Part shown: one piece after another, positions 44,190 to 58,632 of the stretch
How the letters are laid out: every line of letters starts with the position of its first letter
How positions within the stretch are numbered: position 1 is the stretch's first letter
DNA from: Trema orientale
Lineage: Eukaryota > Streptophyta > Magnoliopsida > Rosales > Cannabaceae
Direction of reading: 5' to 3'
DNA length: 64,000 bases
Assembly (NCBI GenBank): GCA_002914845.1
Contig: JXTC01000102.1
Span: 480,612-544,611 of the forward strand
The notes under the pieces: model-generated
Database searches by the model: none
What the model was told of the DNA's origin: nothing
The model's input: the letters and a program-made list of their open reading frames with translations, nothing else
Position numbers and translations under genes: made by a program

Positions 44190-45515
44190 TGTTTAGTTAG
44201 TATTATGATTGCCAAAAATCATTTACCAATTAATATTAAAACTAATTTGGTACAACTTGAGAAACTAATATTCTGGTTTCTAAGAAACCAATCGAGTTAC
44301 TTGTTTTTTTCTTTTTTTTTGATTATTAATTTGATTAGTAATGAGAAACCAATCTTATAACTCGGAAACCAAGTACTTACTATTTTTTTTTATTTAAGAA
44401 AATGATTACTTACTACTCTTGAAACAAAAATTAATTTGGTTGCTACTAGGTAACTAGAAAGCAATCTAATAGTTGGTTACTAATTTGATTAATAACAAAA
44501 AACCAACTTGAGAAACTAATATGGTTTCTGAGTAACCAATCTGATTTCTGAGAAGCTAGTTTAGTTTTTGGCATTTTTTTTTTAAATTACTATCGACTAC
44601 TCTTAAAAGCAAGAACCAAATTGGTTTCTACTTGTAATCAGAAACTAATCTAGTAATTGATTATTAATTTGATTAGTAACGAAAAACCAACTAGAGAAAC
44701 TAAAATGATTTTTAGGAAACTAAATTCGTTTCCAGAAAACTTTTGTGGTTTCCTGTAATTTATTTAACTACAAGACATTCTGTAAAATAAAAACCACAAT
44801 AGAAACCATTGTGGTTTCTACTTGAGAAACCAATATAATTTCTGAGTAACCAATCTGATTTCTGAGAAACTAATTTAGTTTTTGGCATTTTTTTTAAATT
44901 ACTATCGACTACTCTTAAAAGCAAGGACCAAATTAGTTTCTACTTATAATCAGAAACTAATCTAGTAATTGGTTACTAATTTGATTAGTAACGAAAAACT
45001 AACTAAAGAAACTAATCTGATTTCTAGGAAACCAAATTAGTTTCTAGAAAACTTTTGTGGTTTCCTATGATTTACTTAGCTACAAGACATTCTGTAAAAT
45101 AAAAACCACAATAGTTTCTAAGAAACTTTCTTGATTTCCCATGATTTACTTAACTATAAAGCATTCTGCTAAAGGAAACCACAATGATTTTTAGGAAACC
45201 TTCGTGGTTTCCTATGATTTACTTAGCTACATGGCATTTTGTAAAAAAAGAAATCACGATGGTTTCCAGGAAATCCTATGATTTATTCAGTTACAAGACA
45301 TTATGCAAAAAAGAAACCACAATAGTTTCCAAGAAATGTTCATGGTTTCCTGTGATTTAATTACGTAGAGGATATTCCGCTAAAGGAAACCAAACTAGTT
45401 TCCAGGAAACCTTTATGGTTTCTTATGATTTACTTTCGTACATGATATTTCGCTAATAAGAAACTAAATTAGTTTCAAGGAAACCTTTGTGATTTCCTAT
45501 TAACAAAAGATGACT
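44190..45515. repeat. Complex array of GGTTTC/GAAACC motifs with a 300-bp internal duplication
   Basis: GAAACCA, GGTTTCC and their variants recur dozens of times in both orientations. Within it, about 44552-44790 and 44860-45100 are direct copies that share TTTTTGGCATTTTTTTT, CTATCGACTACTCTTAAAAG and TTTTGTGGTTTCCT. From about 45040 on, units of about 75-90 bp repeat, each with TGTGGTTTCC(T), GATTTACTTA and GAAACCACA. The inverted GGTTTC/GAAACC words inside each unit can pair. Origin unknown. Confidence 0.7.
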
Positions 45516-45964
45516 TATTTACCAAAATGCCACCATGTTTTCAAGCTCCCGAAGTATTTAGAAAAATGTCATAAAAAAGTCGTACGGAATTTTTATTATT
45601 TTTGAAAGACCATAAATTTGGAAATATTTTTTGAAAAATAGGTATTAGTGTCCAAATCCCAATTGTTTTTAGAAAAATGATAAACGGCAGATTTCAATAA
45701 GTGGCCTTGAATGATCAGTCATTTTTAGATAATTCTTTGCTTCTTCCTTTTATTTCCATTTTTTATGTTTTTTAAGAATATTTTTTTCTTTTATGTAAAA
45801 CCCACACAATCGAGAAATAATTTAAGCAAAATTCTAGACTGAATTTAGATCTAAGCGATCTAGGTGCATAAATATAAGAAAAAAAAAATAGTACACATAT
45901 TTAACGCGGTTTAGTCAAATTAACTACGTCCGCGTAAGATCACAAGCAAGTTTTCATTGAGAAA

Positions 45965-46260
45965 AAGAATAATAATATGGGTCTTATAACAAAATGACCA
46001 AATTTTGGGTCTATTTTAAATAAATGTCCATTTTTCAAATGTTATAGCAAAATGATTGGCACATCAGCATATATACCACTTGTAAAATGTTATGAACTCA
46101 TATAAAAATTTATATACTCAGTGCATAAAATAAAACTGGTATATAAGCATATATATCAAGCGTAAAAATGTATGTACCTGGTCATTTATCTATAAAAAGA
46201 GAAAAAAATAGACATTTACTAAAATCAAGTTAAAAAATAGACATCCACCAAAATTTTTCT
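45965..46260. repeat. Dispersed repeat, copy 1 (related to 62155-62720)
   Basis: The string of phrases ATGACCAAATTTTGGG, AATGTCCATTT, TTATAGCAAAATG and CATATATACCA, ending with AAAAATAGACAT-type words, also occurs twice at about 62160-62560 with the same order. No coding capacity and no clear ends. Confidence 0.5.
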
Positions 46261-46317
46261 ATTATACTTTATAATTTCCGTCCACCCAAAAGTCCAAAGA
46301 GCCTGTATAATTAAAGA

Positions 46318-46468
46318 GCCCATAATTATGTACTCTTTATTTTTAGTAAACTGAAAATCCCAAGATCCCATAATTATACTCTATAATTTTATACAGCCCA
46401 TAATTATGTACTCTTTATTTTTAGTAAACTGAAAATCCCAAGATCCCATAATTATACTCTATAATTTT
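46318..46468. repeat. Perfect tandem duplication, 78-bp period
   Basis: 73 bases starting GCCCATAATTATGTACTC at 46318 recur without change at 46396. The identity implies a recent duplication or assembly artefact. Confidence 0.8.
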
Positions 46469-47732
46469 TATTATTCTGGAAACTACAAGAGCCCTTTTAC
46501 CAAGTTATATTACTATTCCGTCTTCTTTCCTTAAGCGTCTCTCTCTCACATACAACATCCCATAATGTGTATGTATACATTGGTGGATGTCCACATAGGC
46601 AAGGAGGGCAAATGCCCCTGCTGACTTTCATTTTACGTTAGCTAAATATGTAATTTATATTTAAATTTATTGACATTTTGTTAAAAAAAATTAAGGATTT
46701 GCCCCCCTAAAATTATGGTTTATACACTTGCCCCCTCCCCCTCCCAATTATAATTTATACACTTGCCCCCTAAAACTATGGTTTATGGACTCAATTCATT
46801 TTGATTTTTTGTTTTTTTGTTTTCTTCAAAAATTTACATTATGCCCTCTCAATTTCGATCCTAGCTCCGCCACTATGTATCAGACATTAAAAGTCTAAAT
46901 CCTAGTTGCCTTAGAATTAGATCACACGGCCAATTATTTGGCTAAAAAGTCCTAGACTACATCAAGCATTCATAAAGCAGTATAACAACAAAAGTTTTAA
47001 TTAAAGAAAACTCTAATAAATTAACATGCACACAAATCCTTATTCATTCTTGTGAAGGTCATAGTAAACAACAGGAGGGGATGCTTCGTTCTTCTATTGA
47101 TCAAGAGTTTTTTGCTCATTTGGTGACAGGATCCATTTTCTTCGAAGTTTTTGTTGGTCTACTACTTAAGTACCAATATCTTACAAACGCATATTACATC
47201 TCCTCTTTTTTTTAAGTGGGTTTGAAAAAAAAAATAAAAAACTTATTTGTATTTTTTATTTTTGCGAGAAGCAAGACAGAGAATTCCCTACTTTACATGT
47301 CATTTGTAGCCTGTAGATAACATTATTCTGGTACTATAGTAATATTTCTATATGTCTATTAATGTTTGTAGTGGGTAGAGTGTTAGTGGGATAGATATTA
47401 GATTCCTTTCTCTTTATTTCTGGTAGGACTTTAGGCAGCCTTGTATGACCATATTCATGAGACAATATTAGCAGGCAATGTTTATGGCAGTAAGATCTTC
47501 CTCTTTCCGGCGCTTTATTACTTCCTACTTTTCAACTTTCAAGCCGCAAAAGACAAGCACTAGTAGTCTTCTTCTCTGCCCCATACCATTATCACCACAC
47601 CACTCCAAAATTATAACACCAGTTTATGCCATGCCTGCAAATTGTTGGATTTCTAGACTAACTACGTTCTTATTGATGGAATGATTTAAGCATATAACAT
47701 AACACTAGAATTGACAATCCAACTGAAAAAAT
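46469..47732. other. Intergenic sequence with an interspersed repeat fragment
   Basis: No gene. Around 46590-46875 lies a stretch with repeated TTGCCCCC(C)T and ATG(G)TTTATACACTTG phrases, ending CTAGCTCCGCCACTATG. This is a form common in plant dispersed repeats; I did not find its ends. Confidence 0.45.
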
Positions 47733-47917
47733 TCGTTACCACGAGCTGCTTAGCGCGTGTGGCCAAGACTTCTCTTAGAGAAGCAAGAGATATGGGATGC
47801 CAAGACTTCTCTTAGAGAAGCAAGAGGTATGGGGTTCAATCTCCATCCCCACTCCCATCCCCTACTAATTATTAATCAGTAATCACTAACAGACGAATAC
47901 CAACAAAAAAAAAAAAC
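47733..47917 (+). mobile_element. Candidate SINE with poly(A) tail and a duplicated segment between A and B boxes
   Basis: An A-box-like TAGCGCGTGTG (47751-47761) and B-box-like GGTTCAATCTC (47833-47843) are followed by a poly(A) tail ending at about 47916. AACTGAAA occurs on both sides (47721-47728 and 47915-47922, the latter overlapping the tail) and may be the target duplication. GCCAAGACTTCTCTTAGAGA is tandemly repeated (about 47762 and 47799), lengthening the box spacing from about 45 to 83 bp. Confidence 0.45.
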
Positions 47918-48991
47918 TGAAAGACTGAAAAGGTTCTATTCATGTACAGATTATATTATACATATTTATATTACATTCCATTAAGATGGACAATCCTTAA
48001 ATGACTATATAGAAGAAAAGGGAGTAAGTTAGGTGATTGAGGATTGGGTTAAAAGCCCGTGCACCGACTGGCAATTTTTCAGAGCAAAATACTTAAACTC
48101 TACTACACCACTCAATACTGTTCGTCATCCATGGACTCCCTTGACCCTCACCCTGTGTGCGCGTGCAACATAGATGCACAAAAGGGGGTTTGTGGGTTGC
48201 CCCTCCACTTATTCATTTCATCAAATATATCAAAGTTAGTGCTGCGCCCCGCGCCCCACAAATCCTTAAATATTATATTCTAATGTATATGTCAGTATCA
48301 TATTATGTATTTCTGTTCCGAATACTTTCTTGTAGCCTAGCTACTTTTGCACCTATTTGTTTATGTGAACTTCTTGTCTCCATCTCCCATAGAGAAACAA
48401 ACATGACTCTATCAAAGTTTGGAATATTCTACCTTTTTGTTCTAAAAATTTACGGGTTATCTTAATGATAATCAACTTTCTTATGATTCTGCCACATCCA
48501 TCCTTGTGCCACATCCATCCTTGTTTCAAGTGACTATTTTTTTTGCATCAACTTGGAGTTTGATGACATAATATAATGTTCTAGGTTTTTCTAGGTACTT
48601 GATGTTGCCATTACACTTTCGAAAATGAAATTTTACTGGTTTACTTTACATTAAGAAGAGAAGCAAGTAACTAGTTTAAGGAGATTTGATGATTTGCAAT
48701 AGATTTGCCGTGACATGTTACTTAAAGGGTATTGGCTATCTGAAATTAAATGTACTTCTGGCAGAAGATAGCAAATAGAACGTTTTTTTTTTTCCATTGA
48801 TAGATATTCAAGAGCAAAAATCAAGCATATCACGAAGTTACATCAAATCAAATGATGTTTCATATATGGGGATGAGCATATAAAAACCCAACTCCTGCAT
48901 ATATAATCTGACAATCGGATTTATTACCATGATTCCCTTTTAGAATTATATACATAGATGCAGAATTTTAAATGAAGCTATAGCTGGTGTC
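47918..48991. other. Intergenic sequence 3' of the polygalacturonase gene
   Basis: No gene is recognised. A small tandem copy of TTC(T)GCCACATCCATCCTTGT lies near 48487-48522. The last 100 bases before 48992 would be the polygalacturonase 3' untranslated region. Confidence 0.5.
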
Positions 48992-50914
48992 TCAGCAATA
49001 ACCCTTGTCGTTATTGTCCAGTATGGATCGAGGAACACCCTCCATTAAGCAGGAGACTGGTGGAATAGTGAGAGTTTGAAGTTCTCCATAAGCATTCCAA
49101 CAAAAAGGGTCTGAAACTATGTCCCCAGTGGCAGGAAGAAGCTCAACTTCAGAGAGGGTCAAATTAGTGCATGGTATGGAATCACTGCAGCCAAAATGCA
49201 TTGGTGGACTCCGGACATCATAAGTTCCTTTTATGTTGTCATATAATATGTCTGATACAAATACTGCCGAAGTCTGGTTGGTGCAGTCCTTACTCAGGCA
49301 ATAGAATTGGTCGATTATAATAGGATTCCTTACATTATCCATGTGAATGTTGCTGAATGTTACTCCAGACACCACTCCGGATCCACCTTGCCATGTCTTG
49401 ATCCTAACTCCGTTGTTTGACACCTTAATCACCGAGTCTTTTACTGTAATGTTCGAAACACATGCCCGAGAGTTGTGATTGCCTAGACTCCCAATGCTGA
49501 GATAAGAAGAGAAATGAAAAGAATGTTGTAAGCAGAAAGGAGAGACAAAACTCGATTATTTCCAATGAAAAGGAGAAATACCTGATTCCATGACCAGGTC
49601 CACATGTGATGTTCCTTATGTCCACATTGTGACAGCCTGATCCAATTGATACGCAGTCATCTCCTGCACAAGGGATCACAAAACAACTAACTAATTTAAC
49701 AGGCTTCTGAGATCAAATAACGGAGAGCTAAAATTAGTTGTGTGAGTGTTTATCCTAACCATTCGAAATCACTGAATTGTAGATTTCAACAACATTCGTG
49801 TTCTCAATGTGAATACCATCAGTATTAGGACTCAGGGCAGGGGCTGTTATGGAGATGGATTCTATATGAACGTTCTGGCAATTATCGAATCTGAAGTGGA
49901 ACTGCGGGCTGTTCTTGATTTTAAGTCCTTGAACTGTCAAGTTGGAGCTCATAAAGAACCTGATTGCCTGCACCAAAATTCAAACCTTGGTGTTGAATTC
50001 AAGTGCTAGCTTAGCATGAATTACAAATACAAACTACAATCTTGCAACTTACAATGGGGCTATCACATGGTCCAGGCAATGTAGTTCCATTTATTCCCTG
50101 TGTAATACAATACATGGGGATCAGCAAATACTATTTCTCAATCAAGAAAATTTTCAGGACAATTCCAACTAAACAGAGCCATACCTTGTGGGGTTTGCAG
50201 GGAAGATCCCACCATTTCTCTCCCCTCCCATCAATTAGACCACCTCCTTGCAATGACATTTCATTGATTCTGTAGAAGACAAGCCATTGGCGCCTACTTT
50301 CGTTCTTAGGCCAGGATTCAGGTCCATCAGGAGGCATTAGAGTTCCATCAACCTTCTCAATCAACATTATGGACCAAATGACACAAACTAGTTTGTCATT
50401 TTTCTCTTCTTCCTCTCGAGGCCTAAAATTGACTAAAATGTTAAACCAAAAAAAGATCCCAGAATAGTAGCATTACCTGAAATACAAGGGCCCCTTTACA
50501 AGGACCCGTGAAAATTGTGGATTGTATCATGAAAGATAATCCCTTGGGAACAATTATAACAGCAGCAGAGTCACTCTGGCAGGCCGTGTCCCATGCCATC
50601 TTGAACGCGTCTGTATCATCTGTTACGCCATCTCCAGCAGCACCGAATTTTCGAACATCGAAAACTTGACTTGAATTAGATGGATCCCCATCATTATAAG
50701 GTGGTTCAGCTGGTTCAGGTGCAAGTTCAGGCTCAGGAGCTGGCTCCGGTGCAGGTGAACTTGAAGGAGGATGTGAAATGTGGGATCCTTTGTGATGGTG
50801 AGTATGTTTGTTTTTTGTATGGTGCCTTCTAGCTTGGGTCAAAAGGACTAAGCAAAGCAAAGAAATGCATAAAACAAGAAAAGACAAACGGGAATACTTC
50901 ATCTTTAGGCTCAC
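48992..50914 (-). CDS. PGX3-like: Secreted polygalacturonase, GH28 (6 exons, 481 aa)
   Basis: Hydrolyses homogalacturonan in the cell wall. Exons (minus) are 50914-50477, 50352-50185, 50097-50053, 49967-49760, 49663-49582 and 49496-48992. All have GT-AG borders, sum to 1446 nt and close in frame. Residues 1-28 form a signal peptide ending LLTQA. A His-rich stretch (31-48) and a Pro/Glu/Ala linker (54-72) precede the parallel beta-helix. All four GH28 signatures are present: SPNTDG (NTDG 265-268), NGDDC (GDDC 287-290), GHG (310-312) and RIK (345-347), with catalytic Asp at 267, 288 and 289 and His at 311. The His-rich plus proline-rich N-terminus and the WDLPCKPHK and PPMHFGCSD stretches recall Arabidopsis PGX3 (At1g48100) and close relatives. 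That subgroup call is from memory. An alternative Met at residue 5 would keep the signal peptide. Confidence 0.93.
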
Positions 50915-51199
50915 TAAATTTGAAGCCTGAAAAAAATGGGACCAAAACTAAAGTATGCTGCCAGTCACTGAAATTCAGAAAACCAAAGCTAACACAAATG
51001 ACGTTCGAGGGTCAAAAGGATTATGAAAAGAAGCAGGGTGTGCAAGAATGAATACACCAAAAATTTGGGAAGTGGAAAGGAAGTGGCAAGTTGCTAAGTT
51101 CCTGAGAGTGACCACTATGTGAGTAGTAGTAGAACAACTTGCTCAAGTTTAACTAAGTTTAACTTGGAAATGCATGCAGTTCTCCAAAGGCTGAATCAG

Positions 51200-51209
51200 T
51201 ATATATAAT
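51200..51209 (-). promoter_or_regulatory. TATA box of the polygalacturonase gene
   Basis: TATTATATATA on the minus strand about 290 bp upstream of the start codon, with a GC-mixed leader between. It is the only strong TATA string in the first 350 bp upstream. Confidence 0.45.
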
Positions 51210-51219
51210 ACACATAGTT

Positions 51220-51710
51220 AGTGGAAGCTACTTCAAACTTTTTATCTACACCTTACGTTTGTGTTTGTGTTTTTTTTTTTTCAAATATTTTTGGGGGCGG
51301 GAACCGACCAATTCCATAGGCATTCACTTTATTATTATTTTTTTAGCTTTCTTTTTGGAGACGGTGGAGTCTGCATATGACAGGTTCAGGAAAAAGGTAA
51401 ACGGAATAAGAGGAAAATGTGATGGAAGGGCAGTCAATAAGCCACCCATGTTCTTCCCATAACTGTCATTTTCTTTGGTCCCGAATGTGGTTCTTTGTTT
51501 TGTCAAGTGTTTAACGGTATCGTCATGTATTAGCATAAGCACAAGGACATTTGCATATACTTGACGCTAAAATCACCAAGTCCGATGAAGATTCTACAAC
51601 AGACTACAAGTACTAGAATCAAGCCCTCACCAAGTACAGTTCAACCAGGTATAGAATAATGTACACAATTTTAAAGAAGGCATATAAATGCATGATTCTT
51701 CTTCGGCGAA
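51220..51710. other. Intergenic sequence
   Basis: No gene is recognised. Confidence 0.5.
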
Positions 51711-52075
51711 ATATTATCATTTTTATACATTGTAGTTTGACACTTTATTCAAATTATACCTTGTATTTTAGTTATTATCAATATTGACTCTTATATTTGA
51801 AATCTGTTATAAATTTATGCTCTAACACTAATTTAGAGTAATTAATTTACCAAGATACCGATTAAAAAATTAAAAATAAACTGTATAAAAACTGATCCAA
51901 GAATAAATTTATTAAATCATCTTGGTAAATTAACTGCTCTAAATTGGTGTCGGAGTATAAATTTATAACAGATTTTAAATCTAAGAATCAATGTTGATAA
52001 TAACCAAAACACAAGGTATAAATTAAAAAAAAAAAAAAAAAAAAGTCAAAATACAAAGTATAAAAATGATACTAT
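51711..52075. mobile_element. MITE with long terminal inverted repeats (about 150 bp each)
   Basis: From ATA(T/G)TATCATTTTTATAC at both ends, the two arms stay complementary through TTATACCTTGT, TTATTATCAA, AATCTGTTATAAATTTAT, AATTTAGAG and TTAATTTACCAAGAT, leaving a centre of about 70 bp. The right arm carries an extra run of about 20 A. No open frame. I found no convincing target duplication, so the superfamily is unresolved (Mutator-like or fold-back). Confidence 0.75.
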
Positions 52076-53800
52076 CCCTTCTTTAGCATAAAGGAACTAT
52101 AATTGAGATTAGCTCAATTTCGCAATGTAGTTGATTATAAAACAAGAATAAGGTATGGACTTGTTTTGCAACATTTATAATTTCTTAAATTTTTTCCTTT
52201 AAGTGAAATAAACTATAAAGATTTTGTCGAACAGCCTAACAAAAAAATCTTCACTTCTTTTGCCACTTTTAAAAGCTAAAAATATAAATATTATTAAACA
52301 AGCTTTAGCCTACATGATTTGGTCATCTTGCATGCGGAGAGGATACAAAATCATCAAGTAGATAGATGAAAAGAATGGGATTCAAGATGGAGGCTAAATT
52401 TTATGAAGGCAGTTAAAATGATAAATAAGTTTATAAATTTAATGGTTTGGGATAGCCAAGCAGCCGCTATTGTAAGTGATTTTCCAAAGTGGATAGGTGC
52501 AATAGGAGGTTGACAATATCCACATGTTTGGTTGTGGTGGAATTGTGGCCCTAAACCTGCAACATAATTATAAAATAAAATAAAATAAACGAATATTATA
52601 TACATAGAGAGAAGCATGCACGAAATAAACTTTTATCCCAAAACCGACCCATTGCTCATTGGCATAGGATTGATAGTATTATAGTATATAGTTTGGAGGA
52701 CTTCTCAATGGTTTTAATTTTTTTTGACCATAAACGGATACTAAAAAAAAATAGTAATAGCATTAAATTTCTTTGATGTTGATAAATAGCATTAAATTTT
52801 TTTGGCCAACCACCAAACTAATCACTACCGTAAGATATAAATCTAACGGCTTAAACCATTGTAACCATCTATGAGTAAATATTACTGTAACCATTTAAAC
52901 CAAATCCAGTTTGGTTTATATTCAGTTTCGATTTTTCAATAATGAAATGAAACTGTGGCTTGGCCGAAAAGTTAGCTGGTATCTTTTTGTTTGGGTTGGG
53001 TAGTCCACTCCTAACTCCCTAGCCGCCCACCACTTGAACCCATCTTTCGGCGACCTCCTGCATGTATGCCTTGCCTTTCTCTTCTGGGTTTCTATCGCTT
53101 GCTCTTCAAAAATGATTAATGACCACTTCCACTTTGGATCTCCTTTTCGGCCTCAAAAAGTGATTGGTCTGGTTAGTTAAGTTTGATTGCAAGTCACATG
53201 ATGTCTTGAGTTTTAAGCTTTTGATTTTGGAATTTAATCCAAGTTGCTTCCCAGTTTTCGATTCTTATATTTAAATCTATGTTAATCAGTATAATTGTTC
53301 AACATCAAGAATCTACTGCCGTTTAATCATAAGAACTGTCGCGTTCTATGGGTTACATATTAAGAATTTAGGAGGGGCATGTTTTAGAACAAGGGAGATA
53401 ATACATTCAGTCCGTAACATACATATCCCAATCCCCGTTATAGTGTATAATGGTGTAAATGGGGCAACAAGATTTTCAACTTTAGATTCCAATTCGTATG
53501 ACTTTTTGTAATGCTGCTTTCCAAGATGAACATCCCACCTTTGCATTCGTGAATAATTGAAGATACAGAAGAAATGAAAAGATGTTTGGCTGCAAAATGT
53601 AGTAGAAAATGTACCATAACTGCCGCCTCTAGTGCGACTAAATCAAATGGCTGTCAAGTTTTGCTTCTCTTTCCTCTTCTTCTTTTTGTTCTTTTTTCTT
53701 TTTGGCTTATTAGTCGTGAAATCTGTCTGTGAAAGCAGACTTCTAATAATTTGAAAATTTATTTTATGTAAATTTTAAATATTAACTCAGATCACTGTTA
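52076..53800. other. Intergenic sequence between the polygalacturonase and kinase genes
   Basis: No gene is recognised, and short frames here lack family features. A paired poly(A)-with-AATAGCATTAAATTT phrase repeats near 52755 and 52787. Confidence 0.5.
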
Positions 53801-54118
53801 CAGTCTCTCGTTAAAAAAATAAAAAATAAGAGGTCAAGGCAGCAAGGGTGACGAAACCCAGATGACGCTTCAGCAGCACATGCAGCAGAACCTTCTTAGT
53901 AGGCCTTCTACGTACAAATAAAGTATGATGAACGTATATAATACGATGGAACAACAAATAAAAGTAACAAATGAACAAGGAGATCAAAAAAAACCGGATA
54001 CCCAAGCTTAGATTTGATAAAATAGACGTTTAAAAAAAAAAAAAAAAGCACTTAGCTACTTTTTCTACAATAACTTTTCTGCGAGAAGCAGATACCAGCT
54101 GCGAAGAATACAACCCCA
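53801..54118 (-). other. Probable 3' untranslated region of the GSK3-like kinase
   Basis: On the minus strand the sequence after the kinase stop is T-rich with TTTGTAC and GTTATTGTAG words and no coding frame related to the kinase. The exact end of the transcript cannot be fixed. Confidence 0.4.
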
Positions 54119-56796
<2,678 letters not shown>

Positions 56797-57620
56797 TGGC
56801 TCAAAGACAAATGCTCTATCTTTTTAATATATAAATAAATTCCTTCTTCAAAATTAGATCAATAAATTACCTGCAACAAAGTAATTAACAACCACCCATG
56901 ATGTAAGAGTAAGCAAATGACACACATAACTAAAAAGGGGAAGAATTGAATTAAATCGACATAACATCACCAAGCAACACACAAATGCATTATATTTTAC
57001 CAAAAAAATAATAATAATAATTGTTAAAATTTAATGCAACTTTATTTGGACGTATAAGGAAAAAAACAAAACTAGAATCTAATTTTACACCAAATTAAGA
57101 TTAAGGCAACGTATATAATATAACTTTGTTTTAGTATTTTCTTTTTTTTAAAAAAAAAAAAAAAGATATACAAATTAGACAAGTATATGAAATGAAATCT
57201 AAGAACCACTTGGAGGAAGAAAACCCTAGAAAGATGAATACGAAGGGATCGGCGAAGAGGGGGGTTGTTAATGTTAAAGTTAAGGAGGAGAACAACAAAA
57301 CCTGATCCAAAAGCCAAATACATGACAAGAAGGAAAAAATAAAATAAAATAAAATAAAATAAAAATCGAAAGCAAAAACCAAAAAGAAGAAGAATTTACC
57401 AAACGATGGAGTGGGAAACTTGGAATGAATATTGATCCTCATTCAATGCTCAAAATGGATCTGAGGGATCACAACTTATTGATTTATTGATTGATTAATT
57501 GGTTTCTTCTTCTTCTTCTTCTTCTTCTTCTTCTTCTTCTTCTTCAAAAGATTGAATATTTCATATTAGCGAGCGAGCGAGCGAGCGAGAGAGAGAGAGA
57601 AATAGAGAAAGAGAGAGAGA
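56797..57620 (-). promoter_or_regulatory. Leader of the kinase gene with intron and spliced uORF
   Basis: A donor (TTTG/GTAAAT, exon edge 57400) and acceptor (TTGCAG/GTAATT, exon edge 56870) define a 529-bp leader intron. In the spliced leader an ATG at 57442 opens a 19-codon ORF that crosses the junction and stops at TAA 17 nt into the second leader exon. It lies upstream of, and does not overlap, the kinase start. The first leader exon is bounded upstream by (GAA)n and (GA)n microsatellites. Confidence 0.6.
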
Positions 57621-57787
57621 GAGATTGTGTTGGAGAAGGTAAAGATTTGGGTTTGAGTTTGGTGGACAATCAGTCAAAAACACACACCGAAAGGAGCCGA
57701 GCCAGTAGACAAGAGAAAAGCCCCCACCCCCGACCCTCCTCTCTTCTCTAATAATATAATATGTTCTCTTTTTTTTTTAAATATATA

Positions 57788-57820
<33 letters not shown>
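57504..57820. repeat. Microsatellites near the kinase promoter
   Basis: (TTC)n at 57504-57545, GAGC then (GA)n at about 57570-57625, and (CT)n at about 57789-57820. All three lie within 320 bp around the inferred transcription start of the kinase and read as long GAA, CT or GA tracts in the transcript sense. Confidence 0.8.
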
Positions 57821-57823
<3 letters not shown>

Positions 57824-58632
57824 TTTCAAGATTTCAACTTTCAACAGTCTTCGCCTTTTTGACCGTTCAACCCCTGACCCCACCTTCATTATTGTTCATT
57901 TATTTCTTTTTTCTTTTTTACTTTTTTATTCTAATTGGGTTAGACCGCGCTGACCAAAAATCCTGGATATAAATGTAAAAAGCCCATTTTGGAAATTAAC
58001 TCCACGAAGAACAGGTCTAAGAATTTGAACACGGCTGGTCTATGGTCTATGGTCTAATCTAATCCTAATAATCCAATCTCCTTTTGTTCCTTTTTTTTTT
58101 TCAATTTTTCTTCTATAATTAAAATGTTGATTGTTCTAAAGTCACCTTCCCCCAAAAAAAAAAAAAATTGTTGTTTGTCCTTGTTGGTTGTTTCCGTAGA
58201 ATTCATATGCGTTTGTTAAGTTTTAATTTTTGTTTGATTATGTTTCGACTACCGATTTATTTTTATTTGGTTACTAACAATTATGTTTTGTAGAAATCTT
58301 TTCCTACCATTATTGATGAGTTATATATTAGATTCCAATTTAACGTGTGTCACACACACTCATGACTCAAACGAGTTGGGATAAATGACACAAATTAGAT
58401 GAATAAATTCCAATAATCGTAAAGAATGAAATTACATATCTCAAATTGTTGTCTCAAATATTGTCTCATTCATTGAGATATTGACAAATCAGCAACAACT
58501 TTTTTTTTTATAAAAGTTGAAAAATAACCGTTAAATGGGATTTTTATATTTTTGTTAATTCTCAATTTTATGTGATTATTTGCAAATACATAATTTATTT
58601 CATATCGGCCAAACCAAATTAAGTTCCATACT
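57821..58632. other. Intergenic sequence
   Basis: No gene is recognised. Confidence 0.5.

Noticed and set aside
44190..45515. CRISPR-like array
   Set aside because: Spacing and repeat length are irregular, the words occur in both orientations, and this is a plant nuclear genome.
47478..47684. 68-codon plus-strand frame near 47.5 kb
   Set aside because: Ser/Thr/Pro-rich translation without family resemblance, promoter or splice context.
57491..57751. Leu-rich plus-strand frame near the kinase promoter
   Set aside because: Produced by translation of (TTC)n and (GA)n microsatellites.
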